Source of the DNA: Austropuccinia psidii
Lineage: Eukaryota > Basidiomycota > Pucciniomycetes > Pucciniales > Sphaerophragmiaceae
Reading direction: 5' to 3'
Length of the DNA: 64,000 nucleotides
Assembly (NCBI GenBank): GCA_023105745.1
Contig: JALGQZ010000004.1
Location: forward strand, 39,880,437-39,944,436
Numbering within the stretch: position 1 is the stretch's first letter; each line of letters begins with the position of its first letter. The translations under genes and the position numbers were made by a program. This document shows, one piece after another, positions 43,272 through 56,820 of this stretch. The notes beneath the pieces are model-generated. The model saw only the letters and a program-made list of their open reading frames with translations. It did not search any database and was not told the DNA's origin.

Positions 43272-44700
43272 TTGTAAATACTTCCAGACTCAGTAGCCCC
43301 ATTAATAGCAATATTACCCCCACTCAGACTGAACATAATGTTGTTACACCTGCGAGTAACTTGAAAGGGGATGCACTGCGGTTAGAAATGTTCCAATTTG
43401 CTGAACAAACTCAAATTCAGTTGGCAGAACTCCAAGCAAGCCATGAGAGGATGAAAGAATTAACAGCCTTCATGGAAAAAGGGGTCAAAACTCTTCAAGA
43501 GGGACATGCTCAATTGAGGAATGCCTCTGAAGAGACCAATAAAAGACTGAATAAAGTCTTTGAAGAAAAACATCACAGAAAAAGGGAAAGGGATTTTCTG
43601 GATCAAGACATAAACAAACTGTTTAATTTCTACCATAACATGAAGCCCCAACCACAAGGCCATGTTATTGATATTCCATATCACCAAGAGGACATCAAAT
43701 CAGATACCATATTGGTGAATAAAGCAAGCTCTCCATCTTAATACCGGGATGGAGACAATATGTCTTATTCTGAGAGGGAATCCTTAAAACAGCTTTCTGA
43801 GGCCTCAAGCTGGCCAAACTTCTCTAGAACAGGAGGATATGATCAAATGGAACTCATTGATTATATTGATAGACGCTTCATTGATGTACCAAGCATACCA
43901 GTCTACTGTATTACTTCTAGAATCAATACAGCATTCAAACAACATGCTAGGATTTGGTACACAGAGATGAAAGAAATCCATGGTGGAAGAGTAAAATCAT
44001 CCAAAAGGCCAGAAATGGTACTTGGATATGGCAGAAGACCATTTCATTTGAAAATGACAAGTATTGTGTGGACAGAGCTTCATATTAGTGATGTCTCAGA
44101 CAGTCTAAAAGACTTAAAGGCATTGGTCCTCAAATGAATATTCAGATGAGAAATAACAAACTCCTGACACAAATGCCAGGAGCACTAGAGCATGTAGTAA
44201 CATGCAGATACAGCCACAATTGCACTCTAGACGACATTGAAAATACCTTACAAGATATAAGGAAAATATTCCCCATATAAATGCAGTGGTCCCTGAGAGA
44301 AACAACCTTTCAGGGTGGAGCTTAAACAAAAACCCAGAGAAAGAGTGGCAGAAGTGACTAAGAAGAAGAATTCTTGTCACAATTGTGGTTTAACAGACCA
44401 TTATGCCAATAACTGTCAAAAGGCAAAGAAGAAAGTCTGTGCCATCGAGAAGGTCCCAGAGGAGGAATCCCCCACAGAGGAGTCTGAATCCAACTCTATG
44501 GGTGATGCCATCAGAGAACAATCTGATGAATACCAAGACCCAAGAGAGTAATTTCTAGTGGAATACCAAGAGGAAACACCACTAGAAATCCAGGTCATAC
44601 AGCTGGAAGCAGGCATGCCACAAGACACTGCAAACAAAAACTTGTGTAAGCACACACAAGATGCACAAAAATTCCTAGTCACACCAACTAAAGGAATGGC
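42869..44700 (+). pseudogene. G5 gag
   Basis: ATG 42869 (MSQRDRLKRPYVNHQRLESH) opens a frame to a TAA at 43739-43741 (after KASSPS), which continues in frame at YRDGDNMSYSE. Order: basic N-terminus overlapping ORF0, a coiled coil around 43390-43480 (EQTQIQLAELQASHERMKEL), capsid start GGYDQMELIDYIDRRFID, damaged capsid 44000-44300, and an intact zinc knuckle CHNCGLTDHYANNC at about 44378-44419. An acidic tail (EEESPTEESESNSMG) follows. The TAA replaces a likely Gln codon. Confidence 0.85.
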
Positions 44701-47700
44701 ATAAATACATGGGACAGGCACAACAATGACTGTTTGCATAGAAAATGCTCAACACCCATTGATCATCAACAGTGGAGCGCACTGCTCAATAGTGGCCAGA
44801 AAGTATCTGGATCATCACTTCCCAAATTGGAAAAAATAACTCTTCCAAACCAGGGCAAAGAACTTCAAAAATGCATCAGGGAAGGTTACTTCCGTTGGGA
44901 CAATTATTAAAGTGATAATTATACCCCATAGAAAGTTTAATACCAGACTCAAACCAGAGTTTTTTGTGCTTGAAGATTCCCACACCCAGGAGTTTTACTG
45001 GGAATAGACTACCAGAGGATGTATGGCGTTGGAATTTTCAATAGTAAAAACAGGCACATTATTATTGGTAAAAACAAGGAAAAGAAATTGTCACTTGAAA
45101 TACACCAAATATCAATCATCAACCCTTAACACAATTAATCAATGGGCTCAGGGAGGGCCAATTCAGTACTACCCTCACCAGTAAACAAAAACATAGTTTA
45201 CCAAAGATGCTGAGGCAGAATAGACCAGAATTTGCCATTGGTGAAGAACCATTAGAAACAATCAGAGGCCCTGATATAGAATTATATCTGGATGTGTAAA
45301 GAACCTATCCACCCATGCTGAGAAGACCTCCATACCCAGAAAGTCTGGAAACTAGGAAGGAAATTGAGAAACACATCAATGAACTCCTAGAAATGGATGT
45401 CATCAGGAAGATAGGACACAATGAAATAGTGGAAATCACCACTCCTGTCCTTATCACTTGGCATAATGGCAAATCTATGTTATGTGGGGATTTCAGAGCC
45501 CTGAATAACTACACAAAAGCTGACAGGTACCCTATACCAATGATATGTCATGCCTTAGACAAACTGGCAAAAGCCAAATACATAACCATGATCTATTGTA
45601 TGACAGGCTTCCACCAGAATGTAGTTAAGCCACACTCCATGAAACTACTCAGAATCATATGCCATATGGGCATATATGAGTACACCAGGATGCCATTTGG
45701 CATCAAAAATGCACTAGCCCACTTCAAAAGGATGGTGGACACAATATTCCAAGAAGGAATATTGGAAGCCTGGATGGTAGCATATATTGATGACAAACCT
45801 ATATACTCAGAGACAAGGGGAGACTATATGCCATAAATAGACAGATTACTAAGTAAATGAACACCCATCAATTTGAAAATTTCACTTAAAAAGTTCAAGT
45901 TTGGACAACAAGAATTACTGGCACTAGGACACAAAGTCTCAGGATTTGGTCTGGCCATAGACCAGAATAAAGTAGCAGCAGTACTCCAAAAACCATTACC
46001 AAGGAGGATCAATGAAATGCAATCCCTTCTTGGGCTTGCTAGCTTCTTCAGAAACCACAGAAAAAACTTTGCCCACATAACTAGTAGTCTATACAAAGTT
46101 TATTCAAAATATGTAGTTTTTGAAATTACCAAAGAAAGAAGGGATGCATATGAGAGGATAAAACATGAACTCGCTAATGCACCTGTGCTCATCTTACCTG
46201 ACTTTGAACTACCATTTAATTTATATTTAGATACGTCCTGTAGCCAAGGCTTGGGCACAGCCCTTCACCAGAGACAAATTGTAGATGTTGAACCAAGATA
46301 TGGAGTAATATGCTACATCTCTAGGCAACTGAAAGATTCAGAAGACAGGTATGGGCCACCCAGACTGAATGTCAATTCTTATTCTTGGCTCTAGAAAAAC
46401 TGAACTATTATTTGGAGGGTGCAGTCTTTGAAGTCTACACAGACTTCACAGCCTTGAAATATTTAGTGAACATGAAGACTACCAATAGACACATTCTGAG
46501 ATTGCAAAGAGCCATCCAAGAGTATAGAGGCAATATGGAAATGGTATAAAAAGAAGGCAAAAGCCACACCAATGCAGATTGCCTCAGCAGATGGCCACTG
46601 GAAAATGTCAAATTCAATCCAGCCTATGACCCTGAAGTAGCAGCCAAGATTCCTATCCATTTCATGGAAATAGATAGGAGGAAGAACTTCAGACTTTCTG
46701 AATGGGCACCAGAAAGTGGTACCCCAGACAGTGGAGAAATTGATTCAGGAGGAAAAGAAACTCCCATATCTGCGATAAGTCCCTCACAGCTGCATAATGA
46801 ATTTTTCAGTACAGTAATGAACACATATTCCAAACACAAACATTGTGGCATACTGTTGCAACTCCTTCAACAGAAGTACAGGAGCCCAGAACTGGAATTC
46901 CAGTTAGAGGAACATTGGTTTGGGGACAATAAGTACAAAAGGTTTCTCTTTATAGATGGCCTGCTCTACCATAGAGAGAAACACACAAGTTCACTCACAG
47001 TAGTAGACAGGGACCACATATCCCTGATCCTGCAGGAATGCCATGACTGCCCCTATATGGGGCACATGAGTGAAGACAGGACCAAGGAAAGAGTAGCAAG
47101 CACAGCTTGGTGGCCCAAATGGGAACAAGAGTTGAGTCAATATATCAACACTTGTGAAATATTCCAGAAGGCAAACAGAAAAGATGGGGAAAATTATGGG
47201 ATACTTCAACACATAGAAGAACCCAAACACCCATGGGAAACCATCAACATGGACTGGGTTACAGGAATTGTCCCAGGAGGCAAAGAAAACTTCAATGCTT
47301 TCCTGATAATAGTTGATAGGTTCAGCAAGATTTTGAGGTGCCTACCATGTCACAAGTAGGATACAGCAATGAATACTGCCTGGTTATTTTGCAATAACAC
47401 AATATCCACCTGTGGAGTCCCTAAAATTATCATTGGTGATAGGAACCCAAGATTCACATCAGAAATTTGGACCAACTTGTATGAAATTCTTGGTACTAAA
47501 CTTGCATCCTCCACAGCTTACCACCCACAGACAGATGGTTTAGTTGTAAGGATGATTCAAGCAATGGAGGACATCATCAGAAGATTCTGTGCATATTGAA
47601 TGGAATACAAGGACCATGGAGGATACACCCATGACTGGGTTACCCTTTTACCAGCAGTCCAGCTGGCTTACAACACAAGCCAGCACTCCACCACAGGGAA

Positions 47701-49884
47701 GTCACCCTCACTGGTAGAAAAAGGGTGGAACCCCCAATTATCTGTGGATCACCTGAAGAAAAATCTTCTGAGTATCCACCCAAAAGCTAATAAACTCTAT
47801 GACATGTGGAAGAGGCCTTGTGATGGAGCTTCTAGATTCATATCTGAGGCAACTGAACACAATAAACAGAGGTGGGACAGATCTCACATGGAACCTGACT
47901 TCAAAGAAGGGGACCGCGTATTGCTTGCAACACTCAACTTCAAAAATCTTAAGGGACCTAAGAAAATGAGAGAATCACTTGTAGGGCCCTTCATTATCAC
48001 TAAGCTAATAGGGAAAATTCAGTGGAAGTCATACTCACAGAGGAACGTTCTAGGAAACATTGCCACAGCCATGGAAATTACCCTACTGGACTCCATATGG
48101 CATACCAGTGCCATATCAATCTTATGGCAATTTGGCCATATCCTTAATCAATGGCCAAATTGGGCCTCTCATCCTTTTTGGGTTTTTATGTTCATTTCAT
48201 GCCTGGGGCCAACCTGGCCCTTCACTATCATCAGGCCTTTGCAGGCCATTCTCTGCTATTGGGCACATTCAGGTATTTTCCAGTCCATAGGGAAAATACA
48301 GCCCAAAACCCTGTATTTGGCTTTTTAAGCTTTAAATACAGCTTTGTTCATTTTGCGCATTTTTGCTGTATTCAGCTGTATATTCCATTTTCCCATGTAT
48401 CATAGGAAATATTTCCAAAAGGCCATATCAGGCCTTTTGGGGCTTAATTGCCAGTTTCATGCATTTCTGCACATTTTGCACATTTGTGTACTTTGCGCCA
48501 ATACAGTTTTAAAGCTGTATAAGCTGTATTTTGCCAATACACCCAGAAACACCTTGTCACCTATGAAGTCACCCAAAACCCAAATTTCACTCTCATCCTC
48601 CTGACTTCACTCACAAAGACCTTTAGCCACTTTCACCCTTCAGCAACTCACATTTTCATAAATGGTGTTATACACCATTCTGCACCTTTTTTCACCAGCT
48701 ATTCAATGGTGTCAATATCAGAGGGGTAATTCAACATTCCATAAGTCACCATAGTGTCATGCCATCCAGAGGACCCATCAAGGCTCAAGTGCAGGTGTAA
48801 TTTCTCAAAGACCAATGATGCCATCAGGAATTTATTGGTTATTCTCACTTCAAGTATTTGCTCAAAGGGAATACTGTCAATTCATTCCCAAGGTGTATTC
48901 AAGAGGCAGTTCCAAACAATTTGTCAATTGTCAATGCTCCATCAATCCAACTTGGCAACCACATTCATTTGAATAAAATCTGCCTTGATCAAGACCTGTA
49001 TTTCAATCATACATCATGGGACAATCATTCAACACAGTTCATTTCCCAATCTGGCAAGGTATACACTTCATCAAGGTATCAATACAGCTTCAAGGATTCA
49101 ATACAGACCAGCTATCAGCCTGGAGTAGTCAAACTCTCAACCTTTCACATATACCAGCCCCCTTTGATCCTGGGGGGTTTTCTCCCAGTTGATTAGTATA
49201 TTTTGATTTGATGTTATCTTTATTTTCTTATCATTTTGTTAAGTGAATACTGATATTATCAAGTCAGTCATTTAGCACCTTTTTCTTTTCTTTCTTTTCC
49301 TGTCAATGGATATTTGGTGGTCATATCCTTAGTAATTCCATTGTTCATTTTGTCAGGTTGAAAAAGCTATTAAGGACTTACTTGGTTGGCTCTTTGGCCA
49401 TTTGGCTTCCCATTTCTCTTATTGCAGCTCATCTTTGTATTTGCATTCTTCTTAGAAAAATTTGATTCTTTGTTTTTATTTTCTTTATTCTTTTGGAGTC
49501 TTCCAAGTGAGTTCCCTGATTGCTGAGTACCAGGCCACTGTTGTTTTTCTGTCCAAGATCCCCTGTGACAAACACCCAGTATTCCCAGTGAGTTTGGTCA
49601 AGCCATACTTCCGGACAGAGGAGGACAAGTTCCCCTTCAGGAAGAAGAATTCGACTGTACCAGAAATAGTGGAGGTGGCAGACTCCCCTTGCCCTGTGAA
49701 GAAAAGCATCAAGGCTAGGAAGATAAGGCTGAATGGTAAAGACCAGAGACAGTACTGGGTCAGATTTAAGAACCAGCCAGGAGATACAGACAAATGGTTG
49801 GCAGAAGATGCCATACCAGATGGGAACCTTCATGTAAGGAGATTCAGGGCCTCTAGGAGGACTGAACAGTATCATCAACAATGA
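44701..49884 (+). pseudogene. G5 pol, interrupted by a solo LTR-A
   Basis: Protease at 44768-44776 reads Asn-Ser-Gly, so the catalytic Asp is lost. RT at 45315-45836 has MPFGIKNALAHF and YIDD (45783-45794). The RT thumb and RNase H lie at 45873-46600. The integrase zinc region (ECHDCPYMGHMSEDRT) and core ([20 protein letters not shown]) lie in 46664-48050, one frame with stops at 47357-47359 and 47597-47599. The third catalytic residue is Val (DGLVVRM, near 47546). A one-base loss near 48013 shifts the frame. The C-terminus resumes at 49571 with HPVFPVSLVKPY and ends at 49884. Inactive. Confidence 0.9.
48061..49570 (+). repeat. Solo LTR-A, long form (1510 bp), duplication AACAT/AACAC
   Basis: It starts TGCCACAGCCATGG and ends CCCCTGTGACA. 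AACAT (48056-48060) and AACAC (49571-49575) differ by one C-to-T change. Removing the LTR and one repeat restores the Arg-Lys-His-Pro codons of G5 pol. The CTGGGG/CCCAG pair is at 49170-49188; TGCGCA occurs only as relics. Confidence 0.93.
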
Positions 49885-49892
49885 GCCTTTTT

Positions 49893-49905
49893 TAGAGGGA
49901 GGGTA
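49893..49905 (+). promoter_or_regulatory. Polypurine tract of G5
   Basis: TAGAGGGAGGGTA lies directly before the 3' LTR start (49906) and just after the pol stop. Typical plus-strand primer position. Confidence 0.7.
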
Positions 49906-51038
49906 TGTCAACCTGTGACTCAAAACCAGAGCACAAGCATGACAGCCAAATAGCATAAACCAATAGTAGAGCCAAGATACCACCAAAACATGGAGCTGAG
50001 CCAAACCAGCTGAAGCCAGTATCAAACAAAAGAGGAAATTCACCCATTTCCAAATATACAAGTCCCACCATCATAGGACAAGGAATAACACACTCATTAC
50101 TGCTCAAAGTTGCTGCTGACCATGAACCTTATTTTTCACCCCTCATCTGAAATCCAAAGGAAGAGGCTTAACCTCATCAAATGGGTATTCAAAATAAAGC
50201 ATTAAGACAGGGCTATCCAATGGTACTAAATGAATTCAGATAGCATCAAAACTACTTAAGTTATGACCCAAAGAAGGTCAAATAAGGGGGAATGAAATAT
50301 TCACCTCTCATCCAACTTCTACAGTTTTAGTGTGTGATACTCAAAGTGGGGTCTTTTTGGAAAGAGCAAAATCATGGCTATCTGATGGTGCCATTCATCT
50401 CCCCATATCTCATCTAGAAAAAAGTTTATGGTGTAAACAAGCTCCACACACATTTTAAGCAAATCATACATATGTCCCAAAACTCTTGTACATGGCATAA
50501 CTTTGCCATATTTGATGATAGCCATATCAAATGAGGTACAGTTGTGTAGAGCACATCCAGGACTACACAATTAACCAACGCTGAGCTTGATATCTCAAAA
50601 AATGACCAAGTTATGGCAGTTTTGAGGTCGAAGTCCCATAGTTAGACCAATACAGCCTTACTGAGGGTTATTCTCCCATACCTATGATTATGAAGTGTCC
50701 AAAAGACAAAGAAACCTTTTTATAATTCAATACCTCATATTTTGGTCAATACTGGGGTCCTGTACAGGTTTTGTACAGCATTCTATGCGGGATACACATC
50801 AGAAGAGAGCTATGTGGTCCCCAGATGAAAATGTTCACCCTTCATTGGTTAAAACTGCCCAGATGTGGTTTCAAAACCACATCTGAGCCCAATACAAGCT
50901 ATAAAGGCCTTTTGAAAACCACAAGCCAGTCTTTGGAAGTTAAAAATGACTCCCTCTACGTGGAAAGGTCTAGTAGCCTTTTTCACCCAATTTTGGGATA
51001 AAAAGGGACCTTTTCTACACCATAAAAGGTTTCCTCAT

Positions 51039-53017
51039 TGTAAGGTTTGACTATGAAACAATAAGTAAAAATTACTAATATTTTACTTATTGTACTATGA
51101 ATGTCCTTATAAATGAAATAAATAAGATAAAGATAATTATACTAATCAAGAATTATCAGTTATGGGGCAAAATAATTATATTATTAAATAAATATAATGA
51201 TATAATTTATATTCTAAAAAATAATATATATAAAATAAATATATTGATATAAGATGATTAATATATTTAAAAGCACTTTATTATTGTTACCAATAAATAA
51301 TAAAGGCTTAAAAAATTGTTTTTATTAATAAAAAACAATTAATAACAATAATAACACCAATATTAAAGCTATAAATTAATATAAATACTATTTATATCAA
51401 TTATAGAATTATTAAAAATAATAATAGAGGAAAATCATTATAATGAGAGAAATAACCTACTTTTAATTCTTTAAATAATAATTTTGAATAATTTTACGCC
51501 TACAAATGTAAATACAACTTATTTAAATTGTAGTTACAATAAAGTTTAAGAGAAATTACAAATTTTCTTGGTTTTACGTGGAATTGAGGTTTTTAAGAGA
51601 AATTTAAACAAAACAATTAAATAACTGCAATAATCACGTCAAAGATGAAGATTATTATAGGTTTATCTTTGGTATTTAATAATATAAAAGCTATATATAT
51701 AAAGAATAAAGAAATTACCTTTTTATTTAATGATTCATTGTTTTGTAAGCATCTGAGGGAGAAATAGAGTAAAAAGAGCTCTATTTATATTAAATTCCTT
51801 CCTCCTAGAGTCCAACAGGCTTCTAGTAGACGTGCACCAATCATATCCACTGGAATCAATCTGTATTTTAAGGTTTGGTGATGATTACATCATGCTCAAA
51901 CCATCTTTTCTCATTATTACGCCATCATTTAGAGTTATCACTATAACTCTAAGTTTTGATGACGTCAAGGCTTGGCAGAACCCCAAAATTCGTGGATTTT
52001 TCTATTTTAAATAATAAACTAACAGTATTTACCAATTCTATCACTCATATGACTGTTAAACTTAATTTAAGGTTACAGTGAGTGATCATAAATGATCAAA
52101 TTAAGCTCAAACTTTGATCCTTAATAGCTTTTAAGTTTTACATGCTACAGAAATTCAGAGAGTGAATTATAATAGCTTGGCATACCCTCATTATGCTTCA
52201 AAGAGAATTTCATTACATTATCAAAACTCTATTTTTGATGATTTTTCTTGTAGCTCATCTTTTCTGTTGAAATTTAATATTTTAAACTTCAAACCATGAT
52301 TTCAAGGGGTTATACCCTGAATTTTATAATACAAATTACGTCATTCTTCACAAATGAACTAGTAGTTTCTGACTGTCTACTTATTTTTAAGTTTGGACCA
52401 CTTTCACAACAAAGTGGTCAACAGTGCTATTGATTTTAATCAATAATCTCTTACAGGTTTTAACCTTGTTTATAACTTGTGAAATAAAGTTCATTTCTGT
52501 ATTCCCTCAGTAATTACGTGATGAATTTATTTTTGGTTCATCACTCTATCATGCATATTTCAAAAGATATTAGCTAAAATCCTTGAGTATATGCATTGAC
52601 CAAAAAAGTGCATATATTCAGCTTAAGTCCTTAAGTATTGAATTTGGAGATTAGCTTCTTAATTGTTTTATGTGTAAAGGTTTATGGAAAATCCAATGGT
52701 ACCATTTATCTTAAATTTTGTTTCATTGGTATTTGAATTAATTAAGGATTTATGCTTTTCATAAGGTATTATTACTTATAACTCATTAAATATTGACTTT
52801 ACAGATATGCCATAAAATGGTATATGTGTAATTTACCATGGGGAATCCAATGGTATAGTTTATTTCACATTTTTATTCATTGGTGTTTAAGTTAAACCAA
52901 TTTTTATGCCAATTTATGGCATTTTTGTAGCTTTAAGGTAAATATTTTTAATGTATAATTATTTTAAATATTTCTTGTGACCTTTTTGGGTATGTGGTCA
53001 TATCTCAAAGGTTCACA
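51039..53017 (-). repeat. 3' LTR of G6 (LTR-D, 1979 bp)
   Basis: On the minus strand it starts TGTGAACCTTTGAGATATG (53017) and ends AACCTTACA (51039). ATATAAATAG at 51790-51781 is a TATA box candidate. The purine run GGTGGTAGGGAA lies directly before it (53029-53018). No genes inside. Confidence 0.93.
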
Positions 53018-53135
53018 TTCCCTACCACCAAAAAGGATTGTACCACAATCTGATATGTGTAATTAGGGTATCATCCACTGTTCTACCTCTTCAATTGACT
53101 TTGTTAGTCTTGAAGCTCAATAATGCTTAACTTCT

Positions 53136-56100
53136 CTATTCTTTAGGTTTTCTTTCATGTCTTAGCCTTCTTAGTAGCTTATCAGCATTTTTTATATCTT
53201 TCTCAAGTAGCCATTCATCTTCTTGAGTTGAATTTGTATACCTTACAAGGTATTCTCTTTCTTTTTTGTTTTTTGTCCTTCTTTCTTCAAGGACTTTTAC
53301 TATTTTCTTTTCTTCTCCTTCTTCCAAGGGGGGAATTTCAAGTGGGGGCTTATTTATTAGTGGAAATAGTTCCTTGTCACTTGTGCTGTAAGGGTTTATC
53401 AGACCTACAGGGAAAGTTGGGTGTTTGCTCATTGATTCACCTGTCAGTTCCAATTGCACAGTATTGGGTCCATGGAGTTCTTTTATCATAAATGGTCCTG
53501 CAAAGGAATCTTTCAATTTATTTGGACCTTTTATGTTATTGAAATTAAGGGTTGATACTAGTACCAAGTCTCCTATTTTGAAGTCATGTGGTTTATGACT
53601 TTTATCCCATCTTTCTTTTGCATATTTGAAAGAATCTTGCATACATCTGTTTGCATGGTGTCTTGCTTTGTCAAGAATTATCTTAAAACTGCTTGCCGTT
53701 GAATGTATATCCACTAAGTCCTTTTTTGAGGGTATCATAAGGAAGTCTTGGATTCCAACCTTTTTCTAGCATTTCTGAGTTTTTTCCAGTAGAAGAATGT
53801 ATTGATGTTTTATATGCCAGTTCAAGGGCTGGTATTAGTGTACACCAATCATGGGTAAAACCATCATAATCTTTGAATTCTAGTCCATAAGCACAGAATC
53901 TTCTGATCATGTCCTCCAAGTTTTGTATCATTCTTTCTGCTAAACCATCAGCTGGAGGATTGTAAGCTGTTGAGAATGATAGCTTTGTCCTAAACAAGTT
54001 ATGGAGATTTGTCCATAATGCTGAAGTGAATTTTGGGGCTCTGTCACTTATAATATTCTGGAATAAGCCTGTATGGCTGATGACTTTATTCCATATTATT
54101 ATGGCTGTGTCCATAGCTGTGTCATCTTTGTGACATGATAGGAACATGGTAGTTTTGCTATATTGGTCAAGGAATACTAGGCATACATTATAGCTTTTGT
54201 CTCCTCCTGGAGGTAATGCTGTTACCCAATCCATATTAACTATTTCCCAAGGGGATTTTGGTTGTTGGCTTTGGATCATCATTCCAAATTTCTTTCCTGT
54301 GGCTCTGCTGGCTTTATGACATCTTTCACAGGTTTGGCAGTATTCTGCAACATCTTTCTTCCAATTTGGCCACCAAGAGCAGGTTTTCACCCTTTCTAGT
54401 GTTCTGTCTTCTGAAAGATGTCCAGCTGCAACACTATCATGACACTCATTTAAAATAGTATTTATCAGGGCTCTATGTGTTAAGGCCATAACACATGTAT
54501 GTTTTGTTCTATGGTAAAGGATTCCATCAAGGAGGTGGAATCTTCCTTCATCATATGCCTTTTTCCATGTTTCATCTAATTTTGATGAAATTGATGGATC
54601 TTTGCAGTCTTTCATTAGAAGTTGGCTTAAGATATGGCAATTCTTGTCTATCTTATAGCTTTCTTTAACTTGGTTGAAGAATTTTGTGCCAATGTCTGTA
54701 ACACATATTCCTTATATATAGTGCTCTTCCTGTGGTACCCATGCTGTATTGTCAGGGGTATTTGCTAGAGCCCATCTGCTAAGACCATCTGCATTTTTAT
54801 GAATATTTCCATATTTATGAACAATAGTCATATTTCCTCTGTATTCTTGGATAGTAATTTGCCATCTCAGCATATGCCTATTTGGAGGTTTCATATTTAA
54901 TAGAGATTTTACAGCATTACAGTCTGTAATCACATCAAATACTGTTCCATCCAAGTGATAATGTAATTTTTCTAAAGCCCACACTAAGCAGAGGCATTCC
55001 ATTTGGCTTTCTCAATATCTTGCTTATCATTGATAATTTGTGTCTGGTGTAGTGCAGCACCTAGTCCTTCTCCACAAGCATCAATGTAAAGCTTGAAGGG
55101 TAGTTTCCAATTTGGAATTAGAAGAAATGGGGCATTTGTTAAGGAATTTTCCAATTCTTCATATGCCTCGACTCTTTCTTCTGTCATTTCATAGACTGTT
55201 TGTTGGTCACATAGCTTATACAAGGATTTATAATTTTTGCAAAGTCCTTCATATGCTGTCTATAGTAGCCAGCAAATCCTAGAAATGATTGCATTTCTTT
55301 TTTGGTTTGAGGCATTGGCTTAAGTAGTACTACCGCTACTTTATTCTTGTCTATGCCTAGACTAAGTCCAGATACAACATGTCCTAGTGCTTTTAGTTCA
55401 CTGTATGCAAAATGACACTTTCTCAAGGAAATTTTCATATTCACTTGCACTACTTTTTGTAGTACTCTTTCTAGTCTTTTAAGGCAATTTTCCCAAGCTT
55501 CTGAGCAAACTATGATATCATCAATATAGATAATTAACCATCCTTCTGATAATTCTTCAGGAAATATGGTATTCATCATTCTTTAATAATAGGAAGGTGC
55601 ATCGTTTATGCCAAATGGCATTCTTAAGTATTCAAAAATTCCACAGTGGACTATTATCCTCAGTAGTTTCTTGGCATTGTCTGTTAAGACATTTTGATGA
55701 AAACCCTTTAAGGCATCCATGGCTGTAATGAACTTAGCTTGTGAGGATTGTGTCAATGTCTCATGGATTCTGGGTATTGGATATATGTCTGGAATGGTAT
55801 AGGTGTTCAGGGCTCTGAAGTCTCCTACCATCCTTGATTTTCCATTATGCCAAGTTATAATGACAGGTGTAGTGACTTTTACCTGTCCATTATGTCCTAC
55901 TTTTCTTAATACTCCAAGGTCCATTAATTCTTTGCTGTATACCTCCAAGGCTTCTCCAGCCCTTGGACTAGCTGGTTAAGCAGGTCTCCTTAGTAAATGT
56001 GGGTAAGGCTTTTCCACATTAAGAATTATATCCACTTCATGCCCAATTATGGCACCTAGTGGTTCTTTGTCAGTTGCAAAGGCATTTTTGTACTTAAATA

Positions 56101-56820
56101 AGAGGTCAATCAATTTTTCTTTCATTTTTTCTGTTACTTCTTGATTGAATTCTGCCTCTTTGAGCTGTTCAGATATAAAAAGTTCCTTTTCTGGAATTTT
56201 CTCTTCATTCTTAATAACTGTGATTTATTTTTTGTTATTTAAGAAGCCAAACTTTTGTCTTTTGTTGTCTCCTATGGTAAAATACCTATCTTTTTGGTTA
56301 GAGATATCTATACCATAAATTTATAAGTAGTCATTTCCAAGTTTGAAGTGATTACTAGTACAGTTGTCCATTACTTAAAACTCTACTTTAATTCTGACAC
56401 ATTGTGAGGGGTGAGGAAAAATTAGTGTTAAATAAATTATTCCAAGGGGCTTCATGCTCTCACTTGCACTACTAAATTTGACACCTTGTATTGGCATAAG
56501 TTTTTCTTGACAGTCTGGGACAATGTTTTTAAATAACGTTTACCAACACCGGTGCAATATGCTCCTGTATCCAAGTTCACTTTTCCTTCTTGGTTATCAA
56601 CCATAATAATACTTATACTTGATTTTACAGCTGTATATACCATTCCTTTTGCAGGTTTGGTTCTGTACATTTTGGCATCTTGTATATTTGTCAGGTTTTT
56701 GTCAGATGTTCCAGCTTGTGGTAAGTTTGAGTTAACATCTGGTACTTCATAAATTATATCAATATTATTAATTTGTGCATTAGTTATATTAATTTCATCA
56801 CTTTCAGAACTTTCTGACTC
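53136..56820 (-). pseudogene. G6 pol: protease to integrase, nearly complete
   Basis: Protease has Asp-Thr-Gly near 56577-56569 (VNLDTGAYCTGVGKRYLK). RT has MPFGINDAPSYY then TAA (55580-55582) replacing a likely Gln, and YIDD at 55528-55517. The RNase H region is 55223-54712, with [14 protein letters not shown] and a single stop at 54712-54714. Integrase at 54615-53683 has CHDSVAAGH, CQTCERC, NMDWVTALPPGGD, IISDRAPKFTS and LAERM, so all three catalytic acids are kept. A GPF-type module (LKDSFAGPFMIK) and basic tail end at 53136. Breaks: two stops plus frame changes near 55200, 55000 and 53700. Confidence 0.92.
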